NCBI GenBank assembly: GCA_022486815.1
Contig: JAKVJW010000009.1
Location: forward strand, 40,018-104,017
DNA: 64,000 bases
Direction: 5' to 3'
From: Prevotella sp.
Lineage (GTDB): Bacteria; Bacteroidota; Bacteroidia; Bacteroidales; Bacteroidaceae
Shown: piece after piece, positions 15,378 to 25,300 of the stretch
Position numbering within the stretch: position 1 is the first letter of the stretch
Layout of the letters: the number at the start of each line of letters is the position of its first letter
Translations under genes and position numbers: made by a program
The notes under the pieces: model-generated
Told to the model about the DNA's origin: nothing
Database searches by the model: none
Seen by the model: the letters and a program-made list of their open reading frames with translations, nothing else

Positions 15378-17150
15378 ATGAAATATTTTAGATTTTTTAG
15401 TTTGTTGTTTCTAATCATGATGGATCAGTGTCTTTTTGCCCAGCATCATTTGCCGCCTGTATGGGGGAATGATACGGCTGAGTATGAATCAAGAACGATT
15501 GCGTATATAGCACCGAAGCGGATTGTCTGGAAAAGTGCTACAGGAGATGCTACGATTTCCGGGCTTGACAATCTTCTGAAGCCTGGCATAGGGCAGGCCG
15601 TATTATCGGATAAAGGCTATTGTCATCTGAAAAACGGTAAGACCGGGAGGGTATCACTTCTTCTTGATTTCGGCAGGGAACTACAGGGTGGAATACAGAT
15701 TGTAACAGGGGAGTCAACTACTCATGATGTAAATATCAGGGTACGTTTCGGAGAATCAGCCTCAGAAGCGATGTCAGATATTGATGGCCATAATGGGGCT
15801 ACCAATGACCATGCCATACGTGATTTTGTGTTGCCGTTGCCTTGGCTGGGGGTAGCAGAACATGGAAATTCAGGATTCCGGTTTGTACGGATTGATTTAC
15901 TCGGTGAGAATACAGACTTGCTCTTGAGGGAAGTCCGTGCATCATTTATGTATAATGACTTGCCTTATAAGGGGTCTTTTGAGTGTAATGACGAGCGTCT
16001 GAATAAAATATGGATGACAGGTGCCTATACGGTACAGTTAAATCTGCAGAACTATCTCTGGGATGGTATCAAGCGTGACAGACTGGTATGGATCGGTGAT
16101 ATCTATCCAGAAGTGGAAACTGTGAATACCGTATTCGGATATACCAATATCGTTCCGAAAAGTCTGGATTTAAGCAGGGATCTGTATCCTATACCCCAAT
16201 GGATGAATGGCTTCAGCTCCTATTCTATCTGGTGGTTGCTGACACAATACCAATGGTATATGAATAATGGAAATCAGGAATATCTGGAACAGCAACATTC
16301 TTATATCATAGCATTATTGAATTTGTTGATGAACAAGATAGGACCTGATGGAAAGGAGAACCTTGATGGCAGTAGATTCCTGGACTGGCCTTCAAGTACC
16401 AATGAGAAAGGTATAAATGCAGGTTTGCAGGCTTTGATGGTTCTGGCAATGCAGACCGGAGAGAAATTGTGTGGATATTTAGGAGAATCTGATATGGCGC
16501 ATAAATGCCATGTCGCAGTTTCAAAACTAAGAAAATATATTCCTGACTGTAATCAGTCCAAGCAGGCAGCAGCCCTGATGTCCCTTGCCGGTACGATGAA
16601 AGCTAAGAAAGCTGACAAGAAAGTGATTTCTGTGGGAGGAGCCCAAGGTTTCTCTACTTTCTATGGCTATTATATGCTGGAGGCTATGGCTAAAGCCGGT
16701 GATTATCAGGGCGCAATGAATATCATCAGTCAGTATTGGGGAGGAATGCTGGACTTGGGCGCAACTACCTTCTGGGAGGATTTCAATATAGACTGGATGA
16801 AAAATGCCGGCCGTATAGATGAGCTTGTCCCCGAAGGAAAGATAGATGTACATAAGTGTTATGGTGATTATTGCTATAAAGGTTTCCGGCATTCACTCTG
16901 TCATGGCTGGGCTTCCGGTCCGACGAGTTGGCTGAGTGAGTATGTCTTGGGTGTGAAAGTGTTAGAACCAGGGTGTAAGGAAGTTTTAATCGATCCTCAT
17001 CTTGGTAATCTGGAATGGGTGAAAGGCTCTTACCCCACACCATACGGAATAATAAAGATAGAGCATCATAAAAGTGCTGACGGGAAAATCATATCTAATA
17101 TTTCAGCTCCGAAAGAGGTGAAGATAATAAGGAAATCTAATCATGAATAG
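15378..17150 (+). CDS. GH78-family alpha-L-rhamnosidase-like protein with altered acid motif
   Basis: GH78 enzymes remove terminal alpha-L-rhamnose by inversion. The 590-residue protein has a Sec signal (residues 1-21, ending LFAQ), a beta-sandwich region with LLLDFGRELQGG, and an (alpha/alpha)6 barrel. In the canonical motif DCxxREr the acid Glu is replaced: here it reads DGIKRDRLVWIGD, with Asp229, Asp234 and Asp241. That variant occurs in a recognisable GH78 subgroup, so it may be active with different chemistry or specificity. It is shorter than typical 750-1000-residue GH78 proteins and lacks the N-terminal extra domains. The stop overlaps the GH106 start by eight bases. It is the first gene of the PUL, upstream of the regulator. 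Confidence 0.82.
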   Translation: MKYFRFFSLLFLIMMDQCLFAQHHLPPVWGNDTAEYESRTIAYIAPKRIVWKSATGDATISGLDNLLKPGIGQAVLSDKGYCHLKNGKTGRVSLLLDFGRELQGGIQIVTGESTTHDVNIRVRFGESASEAMSDIDGHNGATNDHAIRDFVLPLPWLGVAEHGNSGFRFVRIDLLGENTDLLLREVRASFMYNDLPYKGSFECNDERLNKIWMTGAYTVQLNLQNYLWDGIKRDRLVWIGDIYPEVETVNTVFGYTNIVPKSLDLSRDLYPIPQWMNGFSSYSIWWLLTQYQWYMNNGNQEYLEQQHSYIIALLNLLMNKIGPDGKENLDGSRFLDWPSSTNEKGINAGLQALMVLAMQTGEKLCGYLGESDMAHKCHVAVSKLRKYIPDCNQSKQAAALMSLAGTMKAKKADKKVISVGGAQGFSTFYGYYMLEAMAKAGDYQGAMNIISQYWGGMLDLGATTFWEDFNIDWMKNAGRIDELVPEGKIDVHKCYGDYCYKGFRHSLCHGWASGPTSWLSEYVLGVKVLEPGCKEVLIDPHLGNLEWVKGSYPTPYGIIKIEHHKSADGKIISNISAPKEVKIIRKSNHE

Positions 17151-20100
17151 AATTACGGAATGTTTGTTAGTGCTCTTTCTGCTATGCGCCGGAGGCAGGG
17201 TGTCGGCGAATATCGAAAGATCAGGACCTATGCATGTAGAGGAAGAGCATTTCAGGAATATACCGGATGCCCAGCCTTTAGCTGTATACTGGTATTGGAT
17301 GTCAGACAATATCTCTCGTGAAGGAGTGGTAAAGGACCTGTACGCGATGAAGCGTGCAGGTATTACGCGTGCCTATATCGGGAATATCGGTGGTCAGAAT
17401 GTTCCTTATGGAAAGGTGAAATTTCTGTCACCGGAATGGTGGAATATCCTTGATACGGCATTGAAAACGGCAACGAAACTGGATATAGAAATCGGTATCT
17501 TCAACTGTCCCGGATGGAGTCAGTCGGGTGGTCCCTGGATCAAACCGTCCGAGTCCATGCGCTATCTGGGTTCAAGTCAGATCAGTGTACAAGGACCGTC
17601 TTATTTTCATGCGTCATTGCCGTCAGTAGGCAGCAATGCTCAGGATGTCAGGGTTCTGGCCTATCCTGATATCCGTCAGGACTGCACCTTCGTTCCCCTT
17701 CAGAAATTAGGAGAGTCTTCGGTTATCAATCTGGAGAGCAAAACTCCAGCAGTGGTGCGTAGTTTGACGATTCAGACTGTTCATGCACCGTGTCAGACTA
17801 ATGCGGAACTGTTTATGAAAGAAAACGGACATTACCGCTCCGTGGTGAAGTTTGTCATTGACCGGAGTAATGCTTCCATCAACGTAGGCTTTGATCCCTA
17901 CGCTCCGGTAGTCATCTCACTGCCAGAGGTAAAAGGCAGTGAATTCAGGTTGGTCATCGATCCCAAAAGTGCCGGAATCATCGAGAGTGTGAACCTTTCC
18001 GATGTCCCCAGAGTGGAACGCTATCCGGAAAAGATACTGGCAAAGATGTGGCAGACACCGCATCCGATGTTCTATGACTATCTCTGGAGGAGACAGCCTG
18101 AGAGTACGGATAAGAAGAAGGTAGTCCCTGCCGGAAAAGTACTGGACATTACGAAATATATGGATTCCAAGGGCGTGCTGTCATGGCAAGTTCCTGAGGG
18201 GCAATGGACTATCATGCGTACGGCGATGCTGCCGACAGGGCAGACCAATTCACCGGCAAGTCCGGAGGCAACGGGTCTGGAAGTGGATAAGATGAGTGAG
18301 GCACACGTGCGTACTCACTTCAATGCTTTTATAGGAGAGATACTGAAGCGTATACCTGCAGCAGACCGGAAGACTTTCCGGATTGTCGTTGAGGACAGTT
18401 ATGAGAGCGGCGGCCAGAACTGGACCGATTCTATGATTCCCGATTTCAGGAAGCGTTACGGCTATGATCCTGTTCCCTATCTGCCTGTCTTTCATGGCGT
18501 CGTTGTCGGTTCGGAAGACCAGTCAGACCGTTTCCTCTGGGATGTTCGCCGTCTGGTAGCCGATGAGGTGGCTTATAACTATGTCGGCGGGCTGCGGAAA
18601 GTGAGCCACGAACATGGTTTGACAACCTGGTTGGAGAATTATGGGCACTGGGGATTCCCCGGTGAATTTCTGCAGTATGGTGGCCAGTCTGATGAGGTGT
18701 CCGGAGAATTCTGGAGCGAGGGAGACCTTGGAAATATAGAGAACCGTGCAGCCTCTTCCTGCGGACATATCTATGGCAAGAAGAAAGTGTGGGCAGAATC
18801 ATTCACGTGCGGAGGACCGGATTTCACCCGTTATCCCGGAATCATGAAACCCCGTGGAGACCGTTTCTTTACGGAAGGTATCAATTCCACTCTGCTGCAC
18901 CTCTATATAGAGCAACCCGATGAGCGGGTTCCCGGCATCAATGCTCCGTTCGGGAATGAATTCAACCGTCATAATACATGGTTCAGCCAGTTGGATGTTT
19001 TTGCCAAGTATATGAAGCGCTGTAATTATATGCTCCAGCAGGGAAGATACGTTGCAGATGTGGCTTATTTCATCGGAGAGGATGCTCCAAAGATGACTGG
19101 TATCTGTGAACCCTCATTGCCTGAAGGATATTCTTTTGACTATATCAACAGTGAAGTGCTTATGAAGGATGCGACAGTGGAGGATGGTCTGCTTACACTG
19201 AAGAGCGGTATGCAGTATCGTGTACTGGTTCTCCCGAAGATCACTACGATGCGACCGGAAATGCTGCGGCAGATCCGGAAACTTGTAGGGGAGGGTCTGA
19301 CTGTCCTTGGTCCGAAGCCGGAACGGTCACCGAGTCTGCAGGACTATCCCCATGCTGATGATGAGGTCAGGACAATGGCAGGAGAGTTGTGTAATCCTAT
19401 TACGGATTTTGGAAACGGTTACTATGAATATGGTCAGGGCCGGGTATATCCTGAACAGGCATCGCTGGAGAAAGTCTTCCGTGACCTGAATGTCCTTCCC
19501 GATTTCAAGAGTAACGTCGACTCCCTGTTGTTCATACATAGGAAACTGTCTGATGGTGATCTCTATTTCATTTCCAACCAGAGTGGCAGAAAAAAGAACT
19601 TCAATGCTTCTTTCAGAGTCAGTGGTTTCCAACCAGAGTTGTGGAATCCTCAGACGGCAGAGATCCGTCTGCTTCCTCAGTATCAGGAACATTCGCGGAT
19701 GACGGAAGTGCCCATGGAACTGCAACCTTTTGAAAGTGCCTTTATCATCTTTCGGGCTCCCTCTTACAGGACTCATAAACAAGCGGGAGAAAATTATCCT
19801 TCCAGTCAGTTCCAAATGACCGTTGCAGGTCCATGGAAGGTGACATTTCAGGAAAAGAGAGGAGGTCCTGAAGGACCGATAGTGATGGATTCCCTGTCAG
19901 ACTGGACGAGAAGTTCTGATGAGCGGATCAAATATTTTTCAGGTGAAGTTGCCTATACAACTTCCTTTGAGATGAAAAAAATACCGGAGGGAGAGACTTA
20001 TCTGGATTTAGGTAAAGTGATGGTCATGGCAAAGGTCAAGTTGAATGGCCATTATATCGGTGGTGTGTGGACCAGTCCTTATCGCCTGAATGTTACGAAA

Positions 20101-20304
20101 TATCTCAGAAAGGGTGAAAACCAATTGGAAGTGACAGTAGTCAATGATTGGATGAACCGACTCCTCCGCGACAAGAGTCTGCCGGAACAGAACCGGATCA
20201 CCTGGCAGACCTGCAGTGATCTGAAGGCGGATACGCCGCTGCAGTCATCCGGTCTGTTAGGGCCAGTGAAGATTCAGTCATATCCATATCGTATGCTCCG
20301 CTGA
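17143..20304 (+). CDS. GH106-family alpha-L-rhamnosidase
   Basis: GH106 enzymes are calcium-dependent inverting alpha-L-rhamnosidases acting on pectic and arabinogalactan side chains. The 1053-residue protein has a Sec signal (residues 1-22) and opens with the family pattern YWYWMSDNISREGVVKDL at about 48-65, then GNIGG and FNCPGWSQSGG. Conserved acidic motifs include VVEDSYESGGQNW with Glu417 and Glu421. The last 150 residues form a galactose-binding-like beta-sandwich (LDLGKVMVMAKVKLNGHYIG). Length is usual for the family. It overlaps the GH78 gene and would reach the periplasm. Two rhamnosidases of different families next to each other suggest two rhamnosidic linkages in the substrate. Confidence 0.9.
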   Translation: MNRITECLLVLFLLCAGGRVSANIERSGPMHVEEEHFRNIPDAQPLAVYWYWMSDNISREGVVKDLYAMKRAGITRAYIGNIGGQNVPYGKVKFLSPEWWNILDTALKTATKLDIEIGIFNCPGWSQSGGPWIKPSESMRYLGSSQISVQGPSYFHASLPSVGSNAQDVRVLAYPDIRQDCTFVPLQKLGESSVINLESKTPAVVRSLTIQTVHAPCQTNAELFMKENGHYRSVVKFVIDRSNASINVGFDPYAPVVISLPEVKGSEFRLVIDPKSAGIIESVNLSDVPRVERYPEKILAKMWQTPHPMFYDYLWRRQPESTDKKKVVPAGKVLDITKYMDSKGVLSWQVPEGQWTIMRTAMLPTGQTNSPASPEATGLEVDKMSEAHVRTHFNAFIGEILKRIPAADRKTFRIVVEDSYESGGQNWTDSMIPDFRKRYGYDPVPYLPVFHGVVVGSEDQSDRFLWDVRRLVADEVAYNYVGGLRKVSHEHGLTTWLENYGHWGFPGEFLQYGGQSDEVSGEFWSEGDLGNIENRAASSCGHIYGKKKVWAESFTCGGPDFTRYPGIMKPRGDRFFTEGINSTLLHLYIEQPDERVPGINAPFGNEFNRHNTWFSQLDVFAKYMKRCNYMLQQGRYVADVAYFIGEDAPKMTGICEPSLPEGYSFDYINSEVLMKDATVEDGLLTLKSGMQYRVLVLPKITTMRPEMLRQIRKLVGEGLTVLGPKPERSPSLQDYPHADDEVRTMAGELCNPITDFGNGYYEYGQGRVYPEQASLEKVFRDLNVLPDFKSNVDSLLFIHRKLSDGDLYFISNQSGRKKNFNASFRVSGFQPELWNPQTAEIRLLPQYQEHSRMTEVPMELQPFESAFIIFRAPSYRTHKQAGENYPSSQFQMTVAGPWKVTFQEKRGGPEGPIVMDSLSDWTRSSDERIKYFSGEVAYTTSFEMKKIPEGETYLDLGKVMVMAKVKLNGHYIGGVWTSPYRLNVTKYLRKGENQLEVTVVNDWMNRLLRDKSLPEQNRITWQTCSDLKADTPLQSSGLLGPVKIQSYPYRMLR

Positions 20305-20361
20305 TGCTGACAGGCATGGCAGGGCACAACTTTAGAAAATCAATGAGAATATACCAATAAT

Positions 20362-22173
20362 ATGATGATGAAAAGTAAATATATATTTATTTCCGGTTTG
20401 TTTCTATTTTTATTCTGTGTCTGTACACAATCCTATTCCCAGTCTACCATCAGTGATGACTGGGCTGTGACAGATGCTTTAGGCAGAAAGGCACCGGACT
20501 ATCAGGATGTTGGCGGCAAAAAGAAAGATAAATCTGTAGCCCTGTTTTACTGGACCTGGCATCAAGGCAATGACGCTCCGTTCAAGGTAAGGAATATTAC
20601 GGAGATTGTACGTCAACATCCTGAGGCGATGAGAGATTACGACCATCCTGCATGGGGAGATAACCGTCCTTTCTTCTACTATTGGGAACAACCTCTTTTC
20701 GGCTATTACAAGACTACGGACGAATGGGTCCTCCGCAAGCATGCTGAGATGCTGGCAGATGCCGGGGTTGATGTCGTCTTCTTTGATTGTACCAATGGCG
20801 ATATAACCTGGAAAGATTCATACGAGGCATTGATGAAAACATGGGACAAGGCACAAAAAGATGGGGTGAATGTACCGAAGATTGCATTTATGCTTCCCTT
20901 TTCGGCAACTTCTTGTTCCATTTCCTCATTGCGTCAGTTGTATAGGGATGTCTATCAACCGGGACGTTATCGTAATTTGTGGTTTATGTGGAAGGGTAAG
21001 CCCTGTATCATGGCCTACCCGGATAATTTGACAAATTCACCAGAAGATCGTGCCATTGCGTCATTCTTTACATTCCGTCCCGGACAACCGGATTATGTTT
21101 GTGGGCCTTACCGTAATGACCAGTGGGGATGGCTGGAGGTGTATCCCCAGCATGGTTATGGGGCTTCTTCTGATGGAAAATATGAAGAGGTTCCGGTAGG
21201 TGTAGCCCAGAACACGAGTCCGGCAAGCAAAGGACACTGCAGTGCTTTCAATGTGAAGGACGCCTATGGGAGAAATTTCAGTAGGCAGAATGGGTTTGAT
21301 CCTCGCATAGACGGTTATCTGTATGGATGGAATTTTCAGGAACAGTGGAACCGTGCTTTCAAGTTGAATCCTGAACTTGTTTTTGTGACCGGTTGGAATG
21401 AATATATAGCCGGGCAATGGCTTCCGAAAGACGGATGGAATGGCAAGCCTTTTTCTTTTGTGGATGAATATAACTGGAATTGCAGTCGTGATATTGAGCC
21501 TAACAAGGGATGGGGAGATAAGGGTGACGTATATTATCTCCAACTCGTCGATAATATCCGTAAGTTTAAAGGTATGGATAAGCCAGCTCCGGTTTCAGGC
21601 ATGAAGACCATCCGTTTGAGACAGATTCAAGATTGGGATTCTGTACGTCCTCTTTATAAAGCTTACCGTGGAAATACTTTCCATAGAGACTCAAAGGGCA
21701 GAGGCGACTGTTACTATACGGATCATTCAGGACGGAATGATATTATCGGAGCTAAGGTGGCCCGTGACAGCAAGAATGTTTATTTCTATGTGCAGACAGC
21801 AGACGCCCTTACCTCTTCGAAGGATAAAAACTGGATGATGCTGTTTATCGATATAGACCGGGATAAGTCTACCGGATGGAATGGCTATGACTTTATCGTC
21901 AATCGGGTGAGTCCGAGACGGGGTAAAGTGATAGTTGAAAAGAACTATAAGAATAAATGGATGTGGAATGAGGTCGCCAAATGTAAGTTTGTCGTGAAAG
22001 GAAATATCCTTGTGTTTTCAATACCACGGCGCGTATTACAGGCTGTACCGGGCAAACTGGACATGGAATTCAAATGGAATGACAATATGCAGAATGAAGG
22101 GAATATCATGGACTTCTATATAAGTGGTGATACTGCACCCGGAGGCCGTTTCAATTATGTGTATAAGGAGTGA
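20362..22173 (+). CDS. GH71/99-like protein with C-terminal CBM9-like domain (paralogue 1)
   Basis: A secreted protein of 603 residues with a Sec signal ending SYSQ near residue 27. Residues 35-420 look like a TIM barrel of the GH71/GH99 type: WVLRKHAEMLADAGVDVVFF, then a strand-end WNE motif (Trp345, Asn346, Glu347) in VTGWNEYIAGQW. Residues 425-603 resemble a CBM9-like or DOMON-like sandwich (KNVYFYVQTADAL, WMMLFIDIDRDKSTGWNGYDF). GH99 enzymes are endo-alpha-mannosidases, but this branch opens differently (DDWAVTDALGRKAPDY) and its substrate is unknown to me. A longer paralogue at 37951 shares every block. It follows GH106 after 57 bases and precedes the HTCS regulator. Confidence 0.72.
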   Translation: MMMKSKYIFISGLFLFLFCVCTQSYSQSTISDDWAVTDALGRKAPDYQDVGGKKKDKSVALFYWTWHQGNDAPFKVRNITEIVRQHPEAMRDYDHPAWGDNRPFFYYWEQPLFGYYKTTDEWVLRKHAEMLADAGVDVVFFDCTNGDITWKDSYEALMKTWDKAQKDGVNVPKIAFMLPFSATSCSISSLRQLYRDVYQPGRYRNLWFMWKGKPCIMAYPDNLTNSPEDRAIASFFTFRPGQPDYVCGPYRNDQWGWLEVYPQHGYGASSDGKYEEVPVGVAQNTSPASKGHCSAFNVKDAYGRNFSRQNGFDPRIDGYLYGWNFQEQWNRAFKLNPELVFVTGWNEYIAGQWLPKDGWNGKPFSFVDEYNWNCSRDIEPNKGWGDKGDVYYLQLVDNIRKFKGMDKPAPVSGMKTIRLRQIQDWDSVRPLYKAYRGNTFHRDSKGRGDCYYTDHSGRNDIIGAKVARDSKNVYFYVQTADALTSSKDKNWMMLFIDIDRDKSTGWNGYDFIVNRVSPRRGKVIVEKNYKNKWMWNEVAKCKFVVKGNILVFSIPRRVLQAVPGKLDMEFKWNDNMQNEGNIMDFYISGDTAPGGRFNYVYKE

Positions 22174-22318
22174 TCAATCAGATTGCCCTTAATAAGATGG
22201 TTACAAATATTGTTATATTTTCGTTCTGTATGGGATTTTAACCAAAGTTCTCTTTTTTCTGAAAACGATTTGTCTTGTGTTTTATTTAGTGGGTCTTCTT
22301 TAGAATAAAAAGTATATC

Positions 22319-25300
22319 ATGAAAACCTTAAAATTAGCGGTCATCTTTCTGTTCCTGTTGATAACAGGTTCACGTATAGCAAAAGCTCAGGATCTGCAGC
22401 CATCTTATGGTATTGGTATGGACATCTCCAATTTGCATGTTCAGAGTATAGCGCAGGATAGTGTTGGTTATATATGGATGGCTACCTCACGAGGTTTGAA
22501 TTGTATTGATGCCTATAAGAAATCACGCTTTTATTTTCATAATTCTTTTGAGAATTCACTTTCTGATGATAATACTTATTTCTTGCATGTATCATCAAAT
22601 GGAGATCTTTTTGTGTTCACAAGATTCAACGTTGATCTGTTTAATCGTTTCTCCAGGAATTTTATACGTTTAAAGGGACCGAAAGGTGAATTTAATTTCA
22701 CTTGTGCTGAGGATGGTCAGAACGGAAGGATATGGTTGGGTTGCAGGACTTTTAATTATCTTTCATACATTAATAGAAACAATAACAGAATTTATTCATT
22801 ATATATCCCTCAGTTGAAAGGACAGGTCAGAGGTATCTGCCGTGACGACAAGGGTATGCTATGGCTTTCTTTGTTGCCACAAAAAGAAACGGTAGTCTTT
22901 GATCCTGTAAAGAAGCGTATCATAGCCCGTTATCCAGGACTCTCATTAATATTCAGAGGTCCGAAAAGAAACCAGTTGTTTGCTTTGACTTCAGATAACA
23001 AAATAGAACTTTTAAATTCAGCAAAGAGGACCGTTTCAAGAATACTGTTAACCGAAAAGAGTGATATTGTTGCCATAAATATTACTGCTGACCATCGTCT
23101 CTGTTTTCTTACCCAGGATATGACTTTCTCCCTCTATGATAAGCATAGTGGCTCTTTTGTGAAAAAGAAGATCAGCGGTATCAACAGTATATATAATATT
23201 ACCTCACTAATGGTCGATCGTCAGTCAAATATATGGATCGGCACTTTTGAAGAAGGCTATCTGTTTATTCCGATAATCAAGCGTACTTTTGATTGGGACG
23301 AAATGCTGGACAGACATTTCAGAAACCAGTTTGTGACATTTCTGACGAGTGACGGGAGAGATCGTTACTGGATAGCAACACGTCATAATGGGCTGCATGA
23401 ATATAACCGCAGGACAGATATAGACAAGGTGCTTTTGAATCTCCATCTTACAGATGAAGAATCAGCCATAGCCTGTTGTTTTCATGATACCCGACACAGA
23501 TTATGGGTAGCTACCGTAGATGCTTTGTATTGCTATAATGTAAAAACAGGAACCTCTTTGATAGGGAAATACAAGAAGATCGTAAAACCTCGCTATATCA
23601 CAGAAGACAAAGCTGGTAATATCTGGATTGTCTGTGAAGGAAATGGGGGCATCTGGATGTCTCCAGTAAATTCAAGAAAAGGTACTTTTATAAGACCGTT
23701 CTGCCGTTCTGTTCATGAAGATGCAAATGTCACCTTTTTCCGCCAATTACATTCCGGAAAATATGTATTCTCCTGTTATAGTGATAATGTATATATCGGA
23801 GACCGGACCGGTCATATTCATCCCTTACTTCATACGAAGAATCCAGTTTATCAATCATTCCTAAAATCTGTTATCTATATTTACGAAGATTCGAAGGGCG
23901 TGATATGGCTGGGTACTTATGGCAATGGTATGATGCGTTGTGACATGCATACCGGTTTATGCAGAATCTATACTATGGCCAACGGTTTGCCGAGCAATGA
24001 CGTTCTGTCCATCGTAGAGAATCCTGTCCGTCACGTTTTATGGCTGAGTACGTCTTACGGACTTTCCCGCTTCAACGGTGTTTCATTCATGAACTATTTT
24101 GCTAAGGATGGTCTTCTTGGCAATCAGTATCATGAGCGCGCCGTTTATCTCGACAGAGGAATTTTATATTTTATGGGAAATCATGGAATCACATCTTTTT
24201 CTCCTCGTAAGATTAATACTTTACATGATCATGTCCCTTTTGTGATAGAAAGTCTGGAAACAGATAACCATACTTATAACACTACTAATTTACATTCAGC
24301 ACTGAAGTTGAATTATTATGAAAATTCTTTTACGGTATCCTTTATGGGGTTTGATTACTCTTCAGCCAACAGTCTGCAATATAGTTATATACTGGATGGT
24401 TATGAGAAGAAATGGAGTGCTCCATCTACTACTCATACCGTGAAATTCAGTGACCTTCCTTCCGGAACTTATTTCCTTAAAGTCAGGGCAGCCGATAACT
24501 CTGGCTGTTGGAACAGCAAACTGGCTATTCTGAAGATTGTCATTTCTCCTGCTCCTTGGGCAACCTGGTGGGCAATCCTGATCTATATTATCATCATACT
24601 CTATTGCCTGTATGCAGGCATGAGATTCTATATAAATTATCATGTCGATAAGGAAAGGATAAAACTTTCTAAACAGACTTTGGAGAAGGAACGTGAACTG
24701 AACCATGCAAAAATCAATTTCTTTGAAAATGTATCTCATGAACTGAGAACGCCATTGGGTTTGATCTATGGTCCATTCTGTGAGTTGAAGAAAGGCAGGC
24801 ATTTCACTAAAAAGGAGAATGAGTATATGTCCTTGATGGAAAAGAATATCCAACATCTGATGATGTTGGTTGAGCAGATCCTCAATTTCTCTCATCTGAA
24901 AAGTGAAACGTTGTCCTTGTCCGTATGCCGGAAAGATGTTGTCGGTATCGTGTTGAAGATTCTGGATAGGTTCAAGGGTGAGAATGAAGAGAAACATATT
25001 GTAACTTCTTTTACCTGCCCAGAAGATAAACTCCTCATGTATGTTGATGAGGATAAATTGGATAAAATTCTATCCAATCTGTTGTCAAATGCTTTTAAGT
25101 ATACACCTTCACATGGAGCAATCAAAGTCTCTTTACAGATAAGTGCCTGCCAGGAAATAAAGGATCAGTTCGGGCAAGATCAAGTACTGGATTCAGATTA
25201 TGCACTGTTTTCAGTTGCTGATAATGGCATAGGTATTGAAAAAGATGAAGCGGATAAGATATTTGACCGTTTTTATCGCTCGAAGAATGGAGAATCCATT

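Noticed and set aside
24362..24997. Long open frame opposite the HTCS gene
   Set aside because: It is a shadow of the coding strand, with no recognisable domain and no promoter, and the HTCS reading is complete and catalytic.
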